DNA from: Protopterus annectens | Lineage: Eukaryota; Chordata; Ceratodontiformes; Protopteridae | Length of the DNA stretch: 64,000 bases | Assembly: GCF_019279795.1 (NCBI RefSeq) | Contig: NC_056733.1 | Location: 1,417,363,519-1,417,427,518, forward strand | Reading direction: 5' to 3' | Shown: piece after piece, positions 1 to 11,450 of the stretch | How the letters are laid out: each line of letters opens with the position of its first letter | How positions within the stretch are numbered: the first letter of the stretch is position 1 | Position numbers and translations under genes: made by a program | Notes under the pieces: model-generated | Database searches by the model: none | What the model was told of the DNA's origin: nothing | Seen by the model: only the letters and a program-made list of their open reading frames with translations

Positions 1-1525
1 TTATATGGCATTATGAGGGTGGAAAGAATTGGGGTGTTATTGGGTTGATGTAGGGCTTTGTGAACTATTATAAGTTGGTTAAATTGTAGTTGGTGGGGGA
101 GTTCAAGCCAACCTAGTTGTTTTAGGTTCTGACAGTGATGAGTCCTATATGGAGAGTTTTTGGCAAATCTGGCTATATTGTTATATAATTTAGAAAGTTT
201 GTTGAGGTTGTTTTTGGAAAGATTGGTATATATGGGGGAAGCATATAATAGGGTAGAGATTAAGTGGGTTCTAGCTATTGTGGTTATGGCTTCTAGAGTA
301 AGGAAAGGTTTGATTCTATATAGGGAGCCAAGTTTTCTGTTAATAGACTTTATTGTAGTATTTATGTGTGCGTCAAAATTTAGGTGGTTATCAATAGTAA
401 TTCCTAGGAGTTTGGTGGTGGGGTCTGGAGAAATGAGGGTACCATTTCTGGATATGAGTGTGAAATGAAGAGGGGTAGACAAGTGGGAGGGTGTAAAGAG
501 CAGAAGTTTAGTTTTTTTGGGGTTAAGGAGAAGACAATGGTTAGAGAATCATTCTTCTATTGTGCTGAAAGCTTTTTGTGTGAGAGAATGAAGTTCGGTT
601 TGGGATGAGCCTGAACAGATGATAGTAGAGTCATCTGCATATTGAATGCAGGTGGAGAGTGGAGTAGAAAGATGAAAATGGAAAACAGTAGAGGACCTAA
701 TATGGAGCCCTGGGGAACACCTAGGGAGGTGGGAAGGAGGTCTGAAAGATGGTATTGCCAGAGAACTGCTTGTTGTCTATTTTCGAGGTAGGATGTAAAC
801 CAGTTCATAGTAGTAGTGTCAAGATAGAGGGACTTCAATAGGTGAAGGAGAAGTTGGTGATTAACCATGTTGAAGGCTTTTGATAGGTCAACAAAGAAAG
901 CAGAGGTAAGGATATTTTTATTGCGATTCTTATTGATACTGTTAGTAAAGGGTAACAAGGCTGTGGTGGTACTATGAAATGGTCGGAAACCATGCTGACA
1001 GTTAGCTAGGAGATTATGAAGGAGTAGGTGGTTCAGTAATTGTTTGTGGATACACTTCTCCATTATTTTAGCAAGAGGGGAGAGTAGGGCTATAGTGCGA
1101 AAGTTGGAGAACTCAATGGAGTTTCCACCTTTGTGAAGAGGAATAATGTAGGAGATTTTCCAGATTGATGGTATAGTGCCTTCTTTTATGGTTCTATTGA
1201 TTAATATGGAGATGGGGTAGGCAATAGCTTTGGCTCCAATTTGGAGAAATTCTGCTGGTAGTTTGTCAGCCGAGGGGGTAATAGGTTTTAATTTTTGGAG
1301 TAGGGAACAGATATAGGAAGTGGGTATAGGTTCCAGGTGGAATAATGGGGGAGGAGTGGAGTTAGGAATGGGGAGTTTAGAGGTGTCAGGGGTTAAATGG
1401 TTAGCTAGATTTAGTATAGAGGTAGTAAAGAATGAGTAAACTATCTTGAATAGTTTGTCACTGGAGCTTGGAAGGCAGGTAGGAATTGTAGGTTTAGGAA
1501 TCCAGATATGGCAAAGTAGTAAAAA
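1..1525 (-). pseudogene. L2/Jockey-group LINE, RT and C-terminal region, 3' end outside window
   Basis: The minus strand encodes the reverse transcriptase (RT) of a non-LTR retrotransposon, which copies element RNA at a nicked target. An open stretch at 557-1063 has FVDLSKAFNMVNH (catalytic-palm region), WFTSYLENRQQ, and the canonical GVPQGSILGPLLFSIF block. Going left in other frames, 1-550 reads as the RT tail, with a block near 500-550 of the type LLNPKK and then a C-terminal domain. The right part, 1064-1525, reads as the N-terminal RT and linker. Frame changes near 557 and 1064 make it a pseudogene. The wording of the palm blocks fits the L2 / Rex1 / CR1 side of the Jockey superfamily; I cannot fix the clade. 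It differs from the CR1 family found elsewhere in the window. Confidence 0.8.
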
Positions 1526-2004
1526 GACTGTCCCAGTCAGTTAAGTCATACCATGTCCAGTCAAGAGTCAAGCTTAATTGTACCTAGAGAGGGTGGCTAT
1601 GAGGTCTTGGGCACTAAAGAACAAGCTAATGAAAATTCATGTTTATAGGATTAAACAGAGAATGAGGCAGGCTGGGATTAGCCACTCATCCAGCAATGGA
1701 TGATATCTGTATATTTAATGAGTTTGTCAACTTTGCTAACAACCTGTTATGGATGTCTAAATCTAACAGGCTTCTAGCTGAAGCAAAAATCCATACTCTG
1801 TTCCCATCACAAACGGATGTGTTAGCAGGCCCAACATTAAATAACCTATTCAGGTGCTTTTTTGTCCATGTTGCTTTTTTAAACTTGTCCAACCTTAACT
1901 GTTGCTCACTGAACCCTAATAACGATTACTAATGTGGATACAGTACACTTGTACATGATTACTCATCTAAGTGTCACTAATTAATAATGTACATAATAGT
2001 AAAT
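1526..2004. other. unassigned sequence
   Basis: No gene or repeat family recognised. Short overlapping open frames on both strands at 1686-1932 show no known motif. They could be an old element fragment. Confidence 0.4.
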
Positions 2005-2080
2005 ACCATTGGCTGGGGATTAAGCCCAGGGCCGTCCTGCTTTCCATGTTGTGGTTACTGGACTAACACAGAGTGTTTAG
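2005..2080 (-). repeat. tRNA-like SINE head (decayed)
   Basis: Read on the minus strand, this stretch has an A-box-like start (tagtccagtaacca) and a B-box-like segment (gggcttaatcccca), spaced as in a tRNA gene. It has no good cloverleaf and no clear tail, so it is most likely the RNA polymerase III promoter head of an old SINE. Confidence 0.4.
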
Positions 2081-2889
2081 ACAGGCTCTTTTACTGTACA
2101 TACCATTGCTGGCCATAGGATGTGAAGGAGAGTAAGGCATGAGTCAAATATGGAGAAGAATGGAAAGGTGGGAGACAAGAAAACAGAGAAAAAAGAAAAG
2201 AAGTTTTAGGGAAGAAACAAGGGAGAGAGTGTGTAGTTATCTCTGATATATGTTCAGGGAGGGGTTTGGGGACATGTTTAGTGGTGAACCAGGATACACC
2301 AACCCAATGAAGCACCATGTTGACACTGGCCTCATTAGCCCATCATATAAGCCCCTAATAGCATGCCTGATTGAGTTAAGTAGTCACTGAGAGAAGACCT
2401 ACAGGAAATGTTTGATGTGGGAGAAATCTTAGCCAGTAACATACTTCTGTTTTCATAGGTCTTATGGCAAAATATAAGTGAATGCATATATTGTTTTATT
2501 ATTAATAAAATGTAATAGTATATATTCCTTACACCTAACCTGAAATAGTCAAGTCCAAGACACCAACAAGTGGGACGGGAGTTAGAATGGTAGATGGGGA
2601 TGATCAGCTAAGAGATTCCACCAAAATGACCCAAATAGGGCCTTGCAATTGCTAAGGTCAACCCTGATAGCACTGAAAATGGGATAAAAGCAGTAAGGTT
2701 CTGAATGATGCAAGTAAATGACACTTGTAACATAATTATGATGAGCAGAGTAATGTGTTGCTTCTAAGTATATGCTTATGTGAACTGCAGAACAGTGGTA
2801 ATATATGCCCAGCAATCAAGGTTAGGGAACAAGGTTGGTAAAGAAGCATTGGATTCTTCAGCTAGTGTTCTGCTGTGGGGGGGGGGGGG
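2081..2889. other. unassigned sequence with a G run
   Basis: No coding motif recognised. A run of about 14 G residues lies at roughly 2877-2890. Short open frames on the minus strand are compositional. Confidence 0.4.
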
Positions 2890-3690
2890 GTGAATGTGTG
2901 GTTCTAAAGTAGCTCCCAGATAAACGATCACAACGGCTGGCTGACTTCCTGGGGATACTGTTTGTATTTCTTGGCAAGTTAGTGTTAGTCCATGGCTCAG
3001 ATGCCAGTTATTTGTCTGTTAGTTCTTTATGGAGAGCATTTGTGGCAGTGGTTCATTTGAGGTTCTGCAAATAGCTGAAGAGTGTCTTGTGGTTGTCCTT
3101 GGCCTGGTAGGACAAATGTACCACAGATTTGGCTTTGGTAGATTTTATTTGTCTTCAGATCTGTTTAGTTTGAGATGGCTTTTATCTTGCTGGGTGCTGC
3201 ACCGCCTACCTTTTGCCATGATCGTCTTCTTTCTGTGAAACAGCCTATTGATGTTGTGATGACACCAAGGGTGGCTGGCTTTTTTTTTTAGTTAGTTCTG
3301 TACTTGATGCTGTTGGTTTTCATGATGAGTGTTTCCAATAATACATAGGTTTCCTGGGTCATAGAGGGGGACCTGTATCTTGCAAGTAAGTGCTTTGGGA
3401 TTTGGCTTATGGTACTTTGAAGATGGAGAAGCTCAAGTTCATTGTCCTGTTTGACCTGCCATGAGATTTAAAGTCATACACAACCACCTTTAGGCCCTGT
3501 CTGTGTAGTAGCTGGTCAAACTTAACATCTTATAGATGTCTCCTGATTTACTTGCTGACTATTTCAAGCATGGAGCTACCACATGTTTTGGACTTTTTTC
3601 TTGGCTTTGTTAGTCATTTGTGGAATTTAGCTGGGAGGAAGGGCTCAATATCTAAATGTTATACTATTTTACTGAATTATTCAGGTCTTC
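2890..3690 (-). pseudogene. CR1-like LINE fragment (endonuclease-RT linker region), heavily decayed
   Basis: On the minus strand, near 3080-3150, a short block reads KDNHKTLFSYLQNL. This matches the linker block DNHKAFFSYVRNL of the better CR1 copies at 34.1 kb and 51.7 kb. The surrounding sequence fits the same region with many stops. Very old copy; boundaries are approximate. Confidence 0.45.
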
Positions 3691-3839
3691 TCTTTACTGA
3701 TGATAATAAGTCTGTGTTATATAATAGCTGCACAATGTAATAACATGAATGCCTATGTTATGTGCAGTAATTATCACCTGTGTCTGAGCATGCATAACTT
3801 TGCACGTCATTATTACAGTGCAGTTACAATATAACACTG

Positions 3840-4520
3840 AGTCATTTTGGTGCATGTTTTTACTAGGAACTGTTACTGAAGGGTCGTTTGGGGAAATATT
3901 TTGTTCTGGTGCTTGTGCATATTTCAACATTTTATTGTAGGAGTCACTTTGGTGAATGCTTCATTTTTGTCCATGTATATACCAGGAACTGTTGAAATGT
4001 AATTTTGGCAAAATGCTTCATGTTGGTGCTCGTGTGTACAGCAACATTTTATTGCAGGGATCCCCTTCAGTGAATGCTTCATTTTGGTGCATGTTCTGAC
4101 CAGGAACTGTTACTGAAGGGTCGTTTGGGGAAATATTTCACTCTGGTGCTTGTGCATACTTCATCATTTTATTGTAGGGGTCCCTTGGGTGAATGCTTCA
4201 TTTTGGTGCATGTTCTTACCAGAAACTGTTACTGAAGGGTTGCTTGTGAAAAAATGTCATTCTGGTGCTTGTGAATACTTCAACATTTTATTGTAGGGGT
4301 CCCTTGGGTGGATGCTTCATTTTGGTGCATGTATATACCAGGAACTGTTACAGAAGTGTCATTTTGGCGAAATGCTTCATGTTGGTGCCCATGCGTACTG
4401 CAACATTTTTTTGCAGGGGGTCCCCTTGGGTGACTGCTTCATTTTGGTGCATGTTCTTACCAGGAACTGTTACTGATGGGTTGTTTGAGGAAAGAGTTAA
4501 TTCTGGTGCTTCATTTCAAA
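3840..4520 (+). repeat. 119-bp satellite, about 5.7 units, A-B-A order
   Basis: The anchor aggaactgtt recurs at about 3865, 3984, 4103, 4221, 4340 and 4463, so the spacing is 118-123 bp. Units contain gcttcattttggtgcatgt and caacattttattg. Two unit types alternate: type A continues with actgaagggtcgtttg, type B with a variant ending gcttcatgttggtgc. The order is A, B, A, A, B, A, suggesting a ~357-bp higher-order trimer. Open frames in it are by-products. Confidence 0.9.
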
Positions 4521-4934
4521 TGCATATTTTCCCATTTACATGTGCCGTTTCTGTGCCCACTTGCCAGTTACTGGTCAAGCCCTTAATGCACCAAGGCCAA
4601 GAAGGTCCCTCTTCAGACTTTTGTGCCAACTGCTCTTGTGTTGGTGGATGCATAACAGGGGGCATACCCAGCCACTATAGATCTTATGATCCATCTGGAT
4701 CGCAGTTGGGAACTTGGAGATTCCTCAGCTCAGTCCCATAGTGCTGCTACCCTAGGTAAGCATGGCCTTGGGGGTGCCACTGTGATGCAATGTTTCCCTC
4801 CAGGAAAGGACACATGCAAAACAACAAAGCCTGGGTCAGTCTTGGTCTTTTCACATGTTGTCTTGGTGTAGCTCTCCACTCAGTCTCCCTCCATAATGTG
4901 TAGCAAATGTATCTAGGTCACAGAAAGAGGGTTA

Positions 4935-5175
4935 ACATTAGCTTCCCCCGTTCACTCCTTATGGCCACTGCCGAAAGGACACATGTAAATGGAAAAGGCA
5001 GAAGTAAGGCAGAGTGCTGGCATTGCATGCAACCTGGAGCCATTGCTGCTAACAGCAGTCTGAGTGGGTAGCCAGCACCAGTATGGGACACTTCAGATGC
5101 CCACGAGCTGAAGCCTCATGCCTGTCCTCGGCATATTAGTGGAGTGGCAGTCCTTACCCTGCTTTACCCATTTAA
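4935..5175 (+). repeat. direct repeat, left copy (pairs with 6310-6550)
   Basis: Starting near ggccactgc, this ~240-bp segment recurs at 6310-6550. Shared blocks include gtctgagtgggtagccagca and the stretch around attagtggagt followed by gtccttacc and ctttaccc. The two copies bracket the SGNH-hydrolase pseudogene. Confidence 0.8.
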
Positions 5176-5401
5176 AAGTGCCCTTTCTGTGCCCCCTTGT
5201 CAGTCATTGTGCGTAATTTAATGTTTTCATGGGTGGTAGTATGTACCTCTACAGCGTCATCACCACTTATGTACCTTATGAAAACAATAATGCCCTTGTG
5301 GATAGGCGTGAAGATTTGGATGGTCTAACCAGGTAATGCATTATGATATACATATATATGTAGTCTTCCAATACATCTGTCAAACATCAGTAGTAATCTC
5401 T

Positions 5402-5422
5402 TTGCATTTTCTTTTCTGTGCA
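5402..5422 (+). other. candidate 3' splice site
   Basis: A pyrimidine-rich run ends in tgcag immediately before the SGNH-hydrolase remnant. It has the form of a U2-type acceptor. Use is not shown. Confidence 0.45.
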
Positions 5423-5423
5423 G

Positions 5424-6032
5424 ATCCATCCACCTTCTGACACTGACATGGCTTCACGAGCAGGAGAATGACAAGTGAGAGTGTGGGTATGGGGCCATTT
5501 CTACATTCACTGGGCTGTCAGTCAGGCCTCCATAACTGAAAACCACTACAACTTGAGCTTCCCCACATCCAGTGTGAAGGTATACTGGATTGCAAGAAGA
5601 GGTATGCATTGGAGAGGGGTACTGCAGTTGTTGGAAGAGAAGTGTTCCATCTACCCTGAGCCCAACATCTTTGTGCTGCACATTGGAGAGAATGATGTCA
5701 TCAGTCAACCACTTGGAAGGCTATGGTTTCAAATCAGAGCAATTTTTGAACAGCAGCAGTGGTGGTGGCCACATTGTCATTTTGTGTGGTCTGACAGATA
5801 TGGAAAACAGCAAACAGTCAATGGGCAGCACACAAGGCCAGATGTTTATAGAATGGGTTCATGCATGGCTTGATGCACAGGGGTCGGTGGATCTACAATC
5901 TGCCATGACAGCATCATCACAGAAGATATTCACCTATTCAGAAAGGATGGCGTTCACTTTACTGAGGAGGGCATTGCGTTGTTCTTGACTGACCTCCACA
6001 ATGGTGTGAGGAGAACTATGCAGGATTGGTAA
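5424..6032 (+). pseudogene. SGNH/GDSL-type hydrolase remnant, likely from a retroelement
   Basis: One plus-strand frame reads as an SGNH hydrolase (ester-cleaving fold) from 5475 to the stop at 6030-6032, broken by one TGA at 5871-5873. Visible blocks are VWVWGHFYIHW (block I, where the catalytic Ser of GHS is Phe), YWIARRGMHW, VLHIGENDV (block III with G-x-N-D kept), HFVWSDRYGKQ, and RKDGVHFTEEG (block V with Asp and His kept). Just upstream, at about 5402-5422, lies a good 3' splice site (ttttcttttctgtgcag), so this may have been an exon. A further in-frame TGA at 5469-5471 lies between that site and the domain. Domains with GHS-x-I-x-W and DGVHL blocks occur as accessory ORFs in some tyrosine-recombinase retrotransposons (Ngaro-like); that link is inference. 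It is clearly different from the CR1 ORF1 esterase at 35 kb and 53 kb. Confidence 0.75.
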
Positions 6033-6309
6033 CATGCAGCTTGTGAGAAGAATGGAAAACACCCATGACCAAGTAAGACCAGTATGGTAAGTAAAACTCT
6101 CTTATGAATTGTGTTGTGTAAAATGATATTTTTCTGAGTTTGGCAAATAACTGTGGGAAGAAGTTGGTGAAGATGATGAGAAAGAACAACTGTTTCAGGA
6201 GAGTGATACCATGTACAATCAAATATGTCAGTAACCATCCTGCAATACTTCATTTTTTATTCTTCTTTTATCAGGCATGTGTAGAGTTTAGATGACAGGA
6301 AGGGCTTAG

Positions 6310-6550
6310 TAATGCAGAACTTGATTCCTTAGGTCCACTGCTGAATGGATACATGTAAAGAGAAAAGGCATAGGTAAGGAAGACAGCTGCCACTGAAGGA
6401 GGTTGTGAGACTGTAGTGGTATCAGCTGTCTGAGTGGGTAGCCAGCACAGGTATCAGACAGATCAGATGGCTTTGCATGCCACTAAAGTCCCTGGCCTGT
6501 CCTGGGTTCATTAGTGGAGTTGTGGTCCTTACCTTACTTTACCTCTTTAC
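6310..6550 (+). repeat. direct repeat, right copy (pairs with 4935-5175)
   Basis: Second copy of the ~240-bp segment that brackets the SGNH-hydrolase remnant, diverged by substitutions and small indels. It could be an LTR-like or split direct repeat of a retroelement, or a local duplication. Confidence 0.8.
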
Positions 6551-6559
6551 ATATATCCA

Positions 6560-7480
6560 TTCAGCAGTATGTTCGCTACACCAAGAATGTGTATATTTAC
6601 AATGATATCTGTCTACATGGTAAAACAACTGGGTCTGAATGTTGTACACATGTACAGATATCCATTTGTTTAAGACTTAGGTTATGGAAATTATGATGTT
6701 TGTCATATTTTAATAAATAACTTTGCAAGGGAGCATCTGAATGTGGTAAGTAATACCTCATTTGAACACAGTAGTCATGGTTCCAACATGGTAAATAACT
6801 GTGCCTTTATGTTATAGATATGTACAGATATCAAAGTTTGTTTCGGACTTATGGTTATGGAAATTATGATTTTTTTCATATTTTGGTAAATAACTTTGCA
6901 AGGGAACATCTGAATGTGCTGATTAATAACTCATTTTGAAGACATAATTAATTTTTCCAACATGGTAAAAGAATTGTACCTGTATGTTGTACACATGTAC
7001 AGATATCAAAGTTTGCTTTGGACTTCTGGTTATAGAAATTGTTTTTTTCATATTTTGGTAAATAACTTTGCAAGGGAGCATCTGGATGTGCTACGTAATA
7101 CCTCATTTTGAAGACATAATTCATACTTCCAACATGGTAAAAGAATTGTGCCTGTATGTTGTACACATGTACAGATATCAAAGTTTGTTTCAGACTTATG
7201 GTTATAGAAATTATGATTTTCTTCATATTTTGGTAAATAACTTTGCAAGGGGGCATGTCAGTGTGCCACGTAATACCTCATTTTGAAGACAGTGTTACTC
7301 CTTACAACATGGTAAAAGAACTGTGTCTGTGCACACATGTACAGATATCACAGTTTGTTTAGTCTTGTAGGATTATGAAAATTATACATTTGCAATATGT
7401 GTCATTATTACACCCATATCTTTGCAAGGGAGCATGGTGATGACACAAATGATGCATCATTTTGAAGCTGACATTGAGAC
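6560..7480 (+). repeat. ~174-bp satellite, about 5 units
   Basis: The anchor ctttgcaagg recurs near 6721, 6894, 7066, 7241 and 7420, a spacing of 172-179 bp. Each unit also has an acatgtacagatatc block, tattttggtaaataa, and cctcattttgaagac. Weaker units may continue to about 7860. Open frames here are by-products. Confidence 0.88.
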
Positions 7481-7984
7481 ACACAACTTATATGCTGATA
7501 TGTAGCCTCTGTCTGTTACAGGTGCTGAGATAGTATGCTTTGTTTATTTATCAATTATGAGAAATATTATATTAATCATATTTCTGTGATTATCTCCATA
7601 AGAGAGCATCAGACTGCAATGGTTAAGGTATCATTTTAAATCTGATATTCAGACAAACAAATTAAATACAAATTGTATGGGTCTACATGGTACATTGATC
7701 AAGATTTTGTGCTTTGCTTTTCCAAAAAGGTAAAAGATATGCACAATATCAGCATTCCTTGCCAAAACATTAATAATGACTTTGATACACATTATCAAAA
7801 TTTACACTGCTGGAAAGGTTAGTGTCTGCTGAACAACTTTCACATTTACATTTTTAGTCTAGCTCTTTTAGTTAAAGAGTTATGAGCATTTGTTTTCTGT
7901 ATGATATTACAAATGGATTTTCTGAAATTGAGCTCAGGCTTCACTGTTGTTACTATGGTGGAATTAAGCAAACAGCTTTTTCTG

Positions 7985-8138
7985 AGCTGCTCTGGAGTGA
8001 ATAAGTTAACCTGTCTGCAGAGGGTTGGCTATTGCTATGGTGTGTGTGTGTATGTGGTGTGATTGACCACCAGTACAGGGTGGGTTGGGTTGTTGCCTCT
8101 GAGACTGACACATATGTGAAGTCGGCCTTGTATATACA

Positions 8139-8140
<2 letters not shown>
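7985..8140 (-). repeat. short CR1-like fragment
   Basis: This ~140-bp stretch resembles 10280-10410, which lies inside the old CR1 copy, sharing cctgtctgcag, attgaccaccagtaca and tgttgcctctg. It is probably a piece of the endonuclease-RT linker region of the same subfamily. Confidence 0.5.
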
Positions 8141-8226
<86 letters not shown>

Positions 8227-8280
8227 CACACATTTTGAATATATTTTTTCATATATATGTATCTCCATATATATGTATCT

Positions 8281-8359
<79 letters not shown>

Positions 8360-8360
8360 T
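8140..8360. repeat. (TA)n microsatellite in two blocks, then (CA)n
   Basis: TA dinucleotides run from about 8143 to 8221 and from about 8283 to 8338. Two copies of a catatatatgtatct-type spacer lie between them and a short (CA)n follows. Tyr-Ile-rich open frames across it are artefacts. Confidence 0.97.
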
Positions 8361-8419
8361 ATACAAAACCTGAGTGATTCCACAGAGCATTTCCCTATTG
8401 GTGAATTACTCTACTGCAT

Positions 8420-9189
8420 ATGTTTGAAAAAGCATCAGAAGCTCTTAGAGCTCAAATGGTGTAGTGCTACATTGCTCTGACTATAGTGTACAGGGTCCTG
8501 GATTCAAGACTTGGCAGAGTTGATTATTTGTTGGTAGGCAGAACAGTGGCTGATAGAGACAGAGTGACTAAAGCAGTTTTAAGCAGGTTTGCATAGGTTT
8601 GCATGATGCTAAGCGATGCCAAGATATGGTTAGCCTTAGAGATGCTTAATCCATTTTGGCTTCACTTAGCATTGTGCAAACTCGCTTACTCCTGCTTACA
8701 CCCACGCTAATTTCTTTAAATCCTGCTGGGATCAACCATCCCAAATGTGCTATGGTGTTGAGGTTTTCCAAGCTATATTGGTTAGTCATGAACAAAACAT
8801 TTCAATATTAATTTTAACAGCATGCGTGGGTGTTCCAGTTAACAAAAAACAACTGATGTGAAACAGTTGCATAGCAAACAGAGCATATGCATAAATGGAA
8901 CAACAGTAAGCATTTTAACAGCATGCCAGTAACAATGACAGCAGCAATGGTATTTGAACAAGATATGTTAACATGCAACCAATTAATTACATGAACAATA
9001 ATGGAACACATGTCCCAACATTAGGTTTTATAAAAACATAACCATAGTATATGATGAATAATTAGTGATCCAGATGAGGGGTGGGGGAGAGAAGAAAAGT
9101 CCATTAACAACTGCATAGGCTTCTATTTTTCACAACAGTACTGCTCAATACTCTAGAGGTCTGACCTCACCTTACATCTACCTATGGCC
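8420..9189 (+). repeat. tRNA-headed dispersed repeat, copy 1
   Basis: It starts with a tRNA-like head at 8430-8525 (A-box-like gctcaaatggtgtag, B-box-like ctggattcaagac). A TTAAGC-rich stretch follows at 8570-8720, then a 460-bp block at 8730-9186 rich in aacagcatgcgtgggtgttcc. The same order occurs at 16850-18470, but there ~860 bp including proline-rich coding-like sequence lies between the two blocks. The right end meets an old CR1 copy. Confidence 0.65.
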
Positions 9190-11450
9190 TACCTATGACA
9201 TACCCATATTTGTGAGGTGGGCCATGTAGACGACCTTCCGTAAAATGGTGCCCACATGGTGGGAAACTGTCAGGTTGCTACCAACCTCAGTGCAAAGTCA
9301 CCTCACATCTGATTGCATGCTCAGTACATTATTACTGTCATACTTAGTGTGGATGACATCTGCCACAGCAGGGAGAATTATGCCTCTCCTGGCATTCGGT
9401 TTGCTGTACTGCTTCTTGCACCAGTCAGTAATTGGGAGAGTGCCTCTTGGGGGATGCTCACATCAGTAGGGGAATGTAAGACAGTGTCCAGCTTGCAAGC
9501 ATCTGTACACCTGGTCAGCCACAGATCACTGCTTTTGTCCTGTACCACAGATACGTATATGTCAAGCAGTAGATGCCCCCAGACTGATCCTTGGGGTACA
9601 CCATTGTGGATGAATCTAATACTAAAGGTGGGTTCCACTACTTTGACTGAGTGGGTACTATCATTGGGCCAGTTAGCTACCTTTCTGGTAATCTACAGGT
9701 TGGTGCCTAGCTGTGCAGGCATATGTATCCTGTCTGCCTGGGGATTAGTGTGAGAGGATTGGGCTAGGTGAAGGTAGGCATTGTTCATCATCTTCCCCTC
9801 GTCCCTGTGTTTTTTGACCACTTCAGAGAGGTCAACCAGGTTTAACTGGCCTGATCTCCCTTTGACAATACCATGGTGTGTGGGCCCAGACATTTTAATG
9901 TTGCCAATGTCCCTGTTTATAATGTCCTTGATATTGCTTTCCATGCCCTTGCAGAGCAGGCTAGTTAGGCTGATGTGCATAATATTGGCTGGGTCTGTGG
10001 ATTGCTCCACCTTTGTGTATAGGGATGACAGTGGCTGTCCTCTGTGCAGATGGGATGACACCAGTGTTCAGGCTGTGGGTGACTACAATGTGAAATGGAT
10101 CAGTGAACCCATGCTTGTGTTCATGTAGGATGCAGCCAGGGATGGTATCAGGCCTATGGAGACCTCTGTGTGTTGCCTTTGAGAGGGCATTATGGACCTA
10201 CTTCCTGATGATGAGGGGAAGGGGGCAGGTGCTGTAGATGCACATGTGTCCCAATGGGGGGACAGGGGTATGATGTTTACACTTCACCTGTCTGCAGACG
10301 GTTGCCTATATCTATGTCATATGTTTATGTGGTGTTATTGACCACCACTACAGAGCAGATTTGTGTGTTGCCTCTGGAATTGCAGACACATGTGTAGAAG
10401 GCCTAGTGATTTGGCTTTGTTGATGTGTCCAATTTGCACTCAAAGACAGCCTTAGGGTACATCACCTGTGCCCTTATTTACTTGTGCAGACCAAGGTGAC
10501 ATTGCTTCTAATGAGGTACCTGTTCCTTCTTGGCCCGTCCAGCAATTGTTTCCACCTATTATGGTATTTGTGTCTTGCTGATGTTCACACAGGTGTTTAC
10601 CCTACCTTGGGGGAGATGATGTTGTCCTGTCAGGTACTGCTGAGTCCATATAGCTATGTGGGTGCCCACATAGTATTGTGGTGTGGGCATGGACACTGCT
10701 GCTAGTTTCAACAAATGGGACAGTGTCTGTACAGCTATGTCTACCTGCTCTAAGGGGATTTCTAGTCATTTGTGTACAGTTGATTCTGTTTGACACTGTA
10801 AAGGGGGGGCAGGGGAGATGGTGACTTGAACAGTGATGGCTATGTGGTCAGATATTACTAAGAACGATGGCATTGTAGGAGTGCTACAATGGCTACTCAT
10901 GTTGGTTAGGACTAGGTACAGGGTATTTCCACCTGCTGTGTTGCCCAGCTAATCAACTGCATTGCCATTGATAAAGCCGACAAATCTATGTGCTTCATGT
11001 TCAGGTGGCAAAAGGTCATGCACGCTATGGTTGGGTATTTAAAGTCACCCAGAAGCAGGGTAGATGACTGAATCCTGACAGATTCCAGCAGGTCCCAATA
11101 GGTGTGGTGAGTGTCTATAGTCATGGTTGGAGGTCTGTAGCTAGCTATGATTTGAGTAGGTGTTTTTTCAACTGTTATCTACACTCAGGATGTATCCATG
11201 CTTCATACTGTTTGGCTAGCCTGGAGGTGTGTATGTGTATGCTAATGTTCAACACTCCACCTCCTGTGGCTTTGCAGGCCTCCATTTGGGGTCTAAACAT
11301 ATGATGGGATGAGTGACCTGGCAAGGTTTGTGTGCTCTCCACAGCTACAAAGCAGGTGTCAGTGACTGCACAAATGTTGGCATCCTACAGGACAATGTAT
11401 GCTTGCATTGACATGGGATTTATGGTAAGACACCTAACTCCTGTTAGAGC
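9190..11450 (-). pseudogene. CR1-clade LINE, endonuclease to RT, old copy lacking 3' end
   Basis: On the minus strand the order is an endonuclease at 10800-11450 (NICAVTDTCF, then TGGGV, and LLLGDFKYP on 10912-11124), a linker at 10270-10800, and RT at 9190-10270. The RT shows TATVIPIHKGG, GIVKGRSGQLNLVDLSEVV, GVPQGSVWG and a final block near 9200-9330 of the type GSNLT...VYMAHL. Stops and frameshifts are many. The C-terminal region, 3' hairpin and octamer tail are missing, and the copy ends against the dispersed repeat at 8420-9189. It is more diverged than the CR1 copies at 20.9, 32.2 and 49.9 kb. Confidence 0.85.

Noticed and set aside
4265..4741. 158-residue open frame
   Set aside because: Lies mostly in the 119-bp satellite; repeats of the protein mirror the DNA repeat.
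7953..8480. Long Tyr-Ile-rich open frames
   Set aside because: Direct translation of (TA)n; no real protein.
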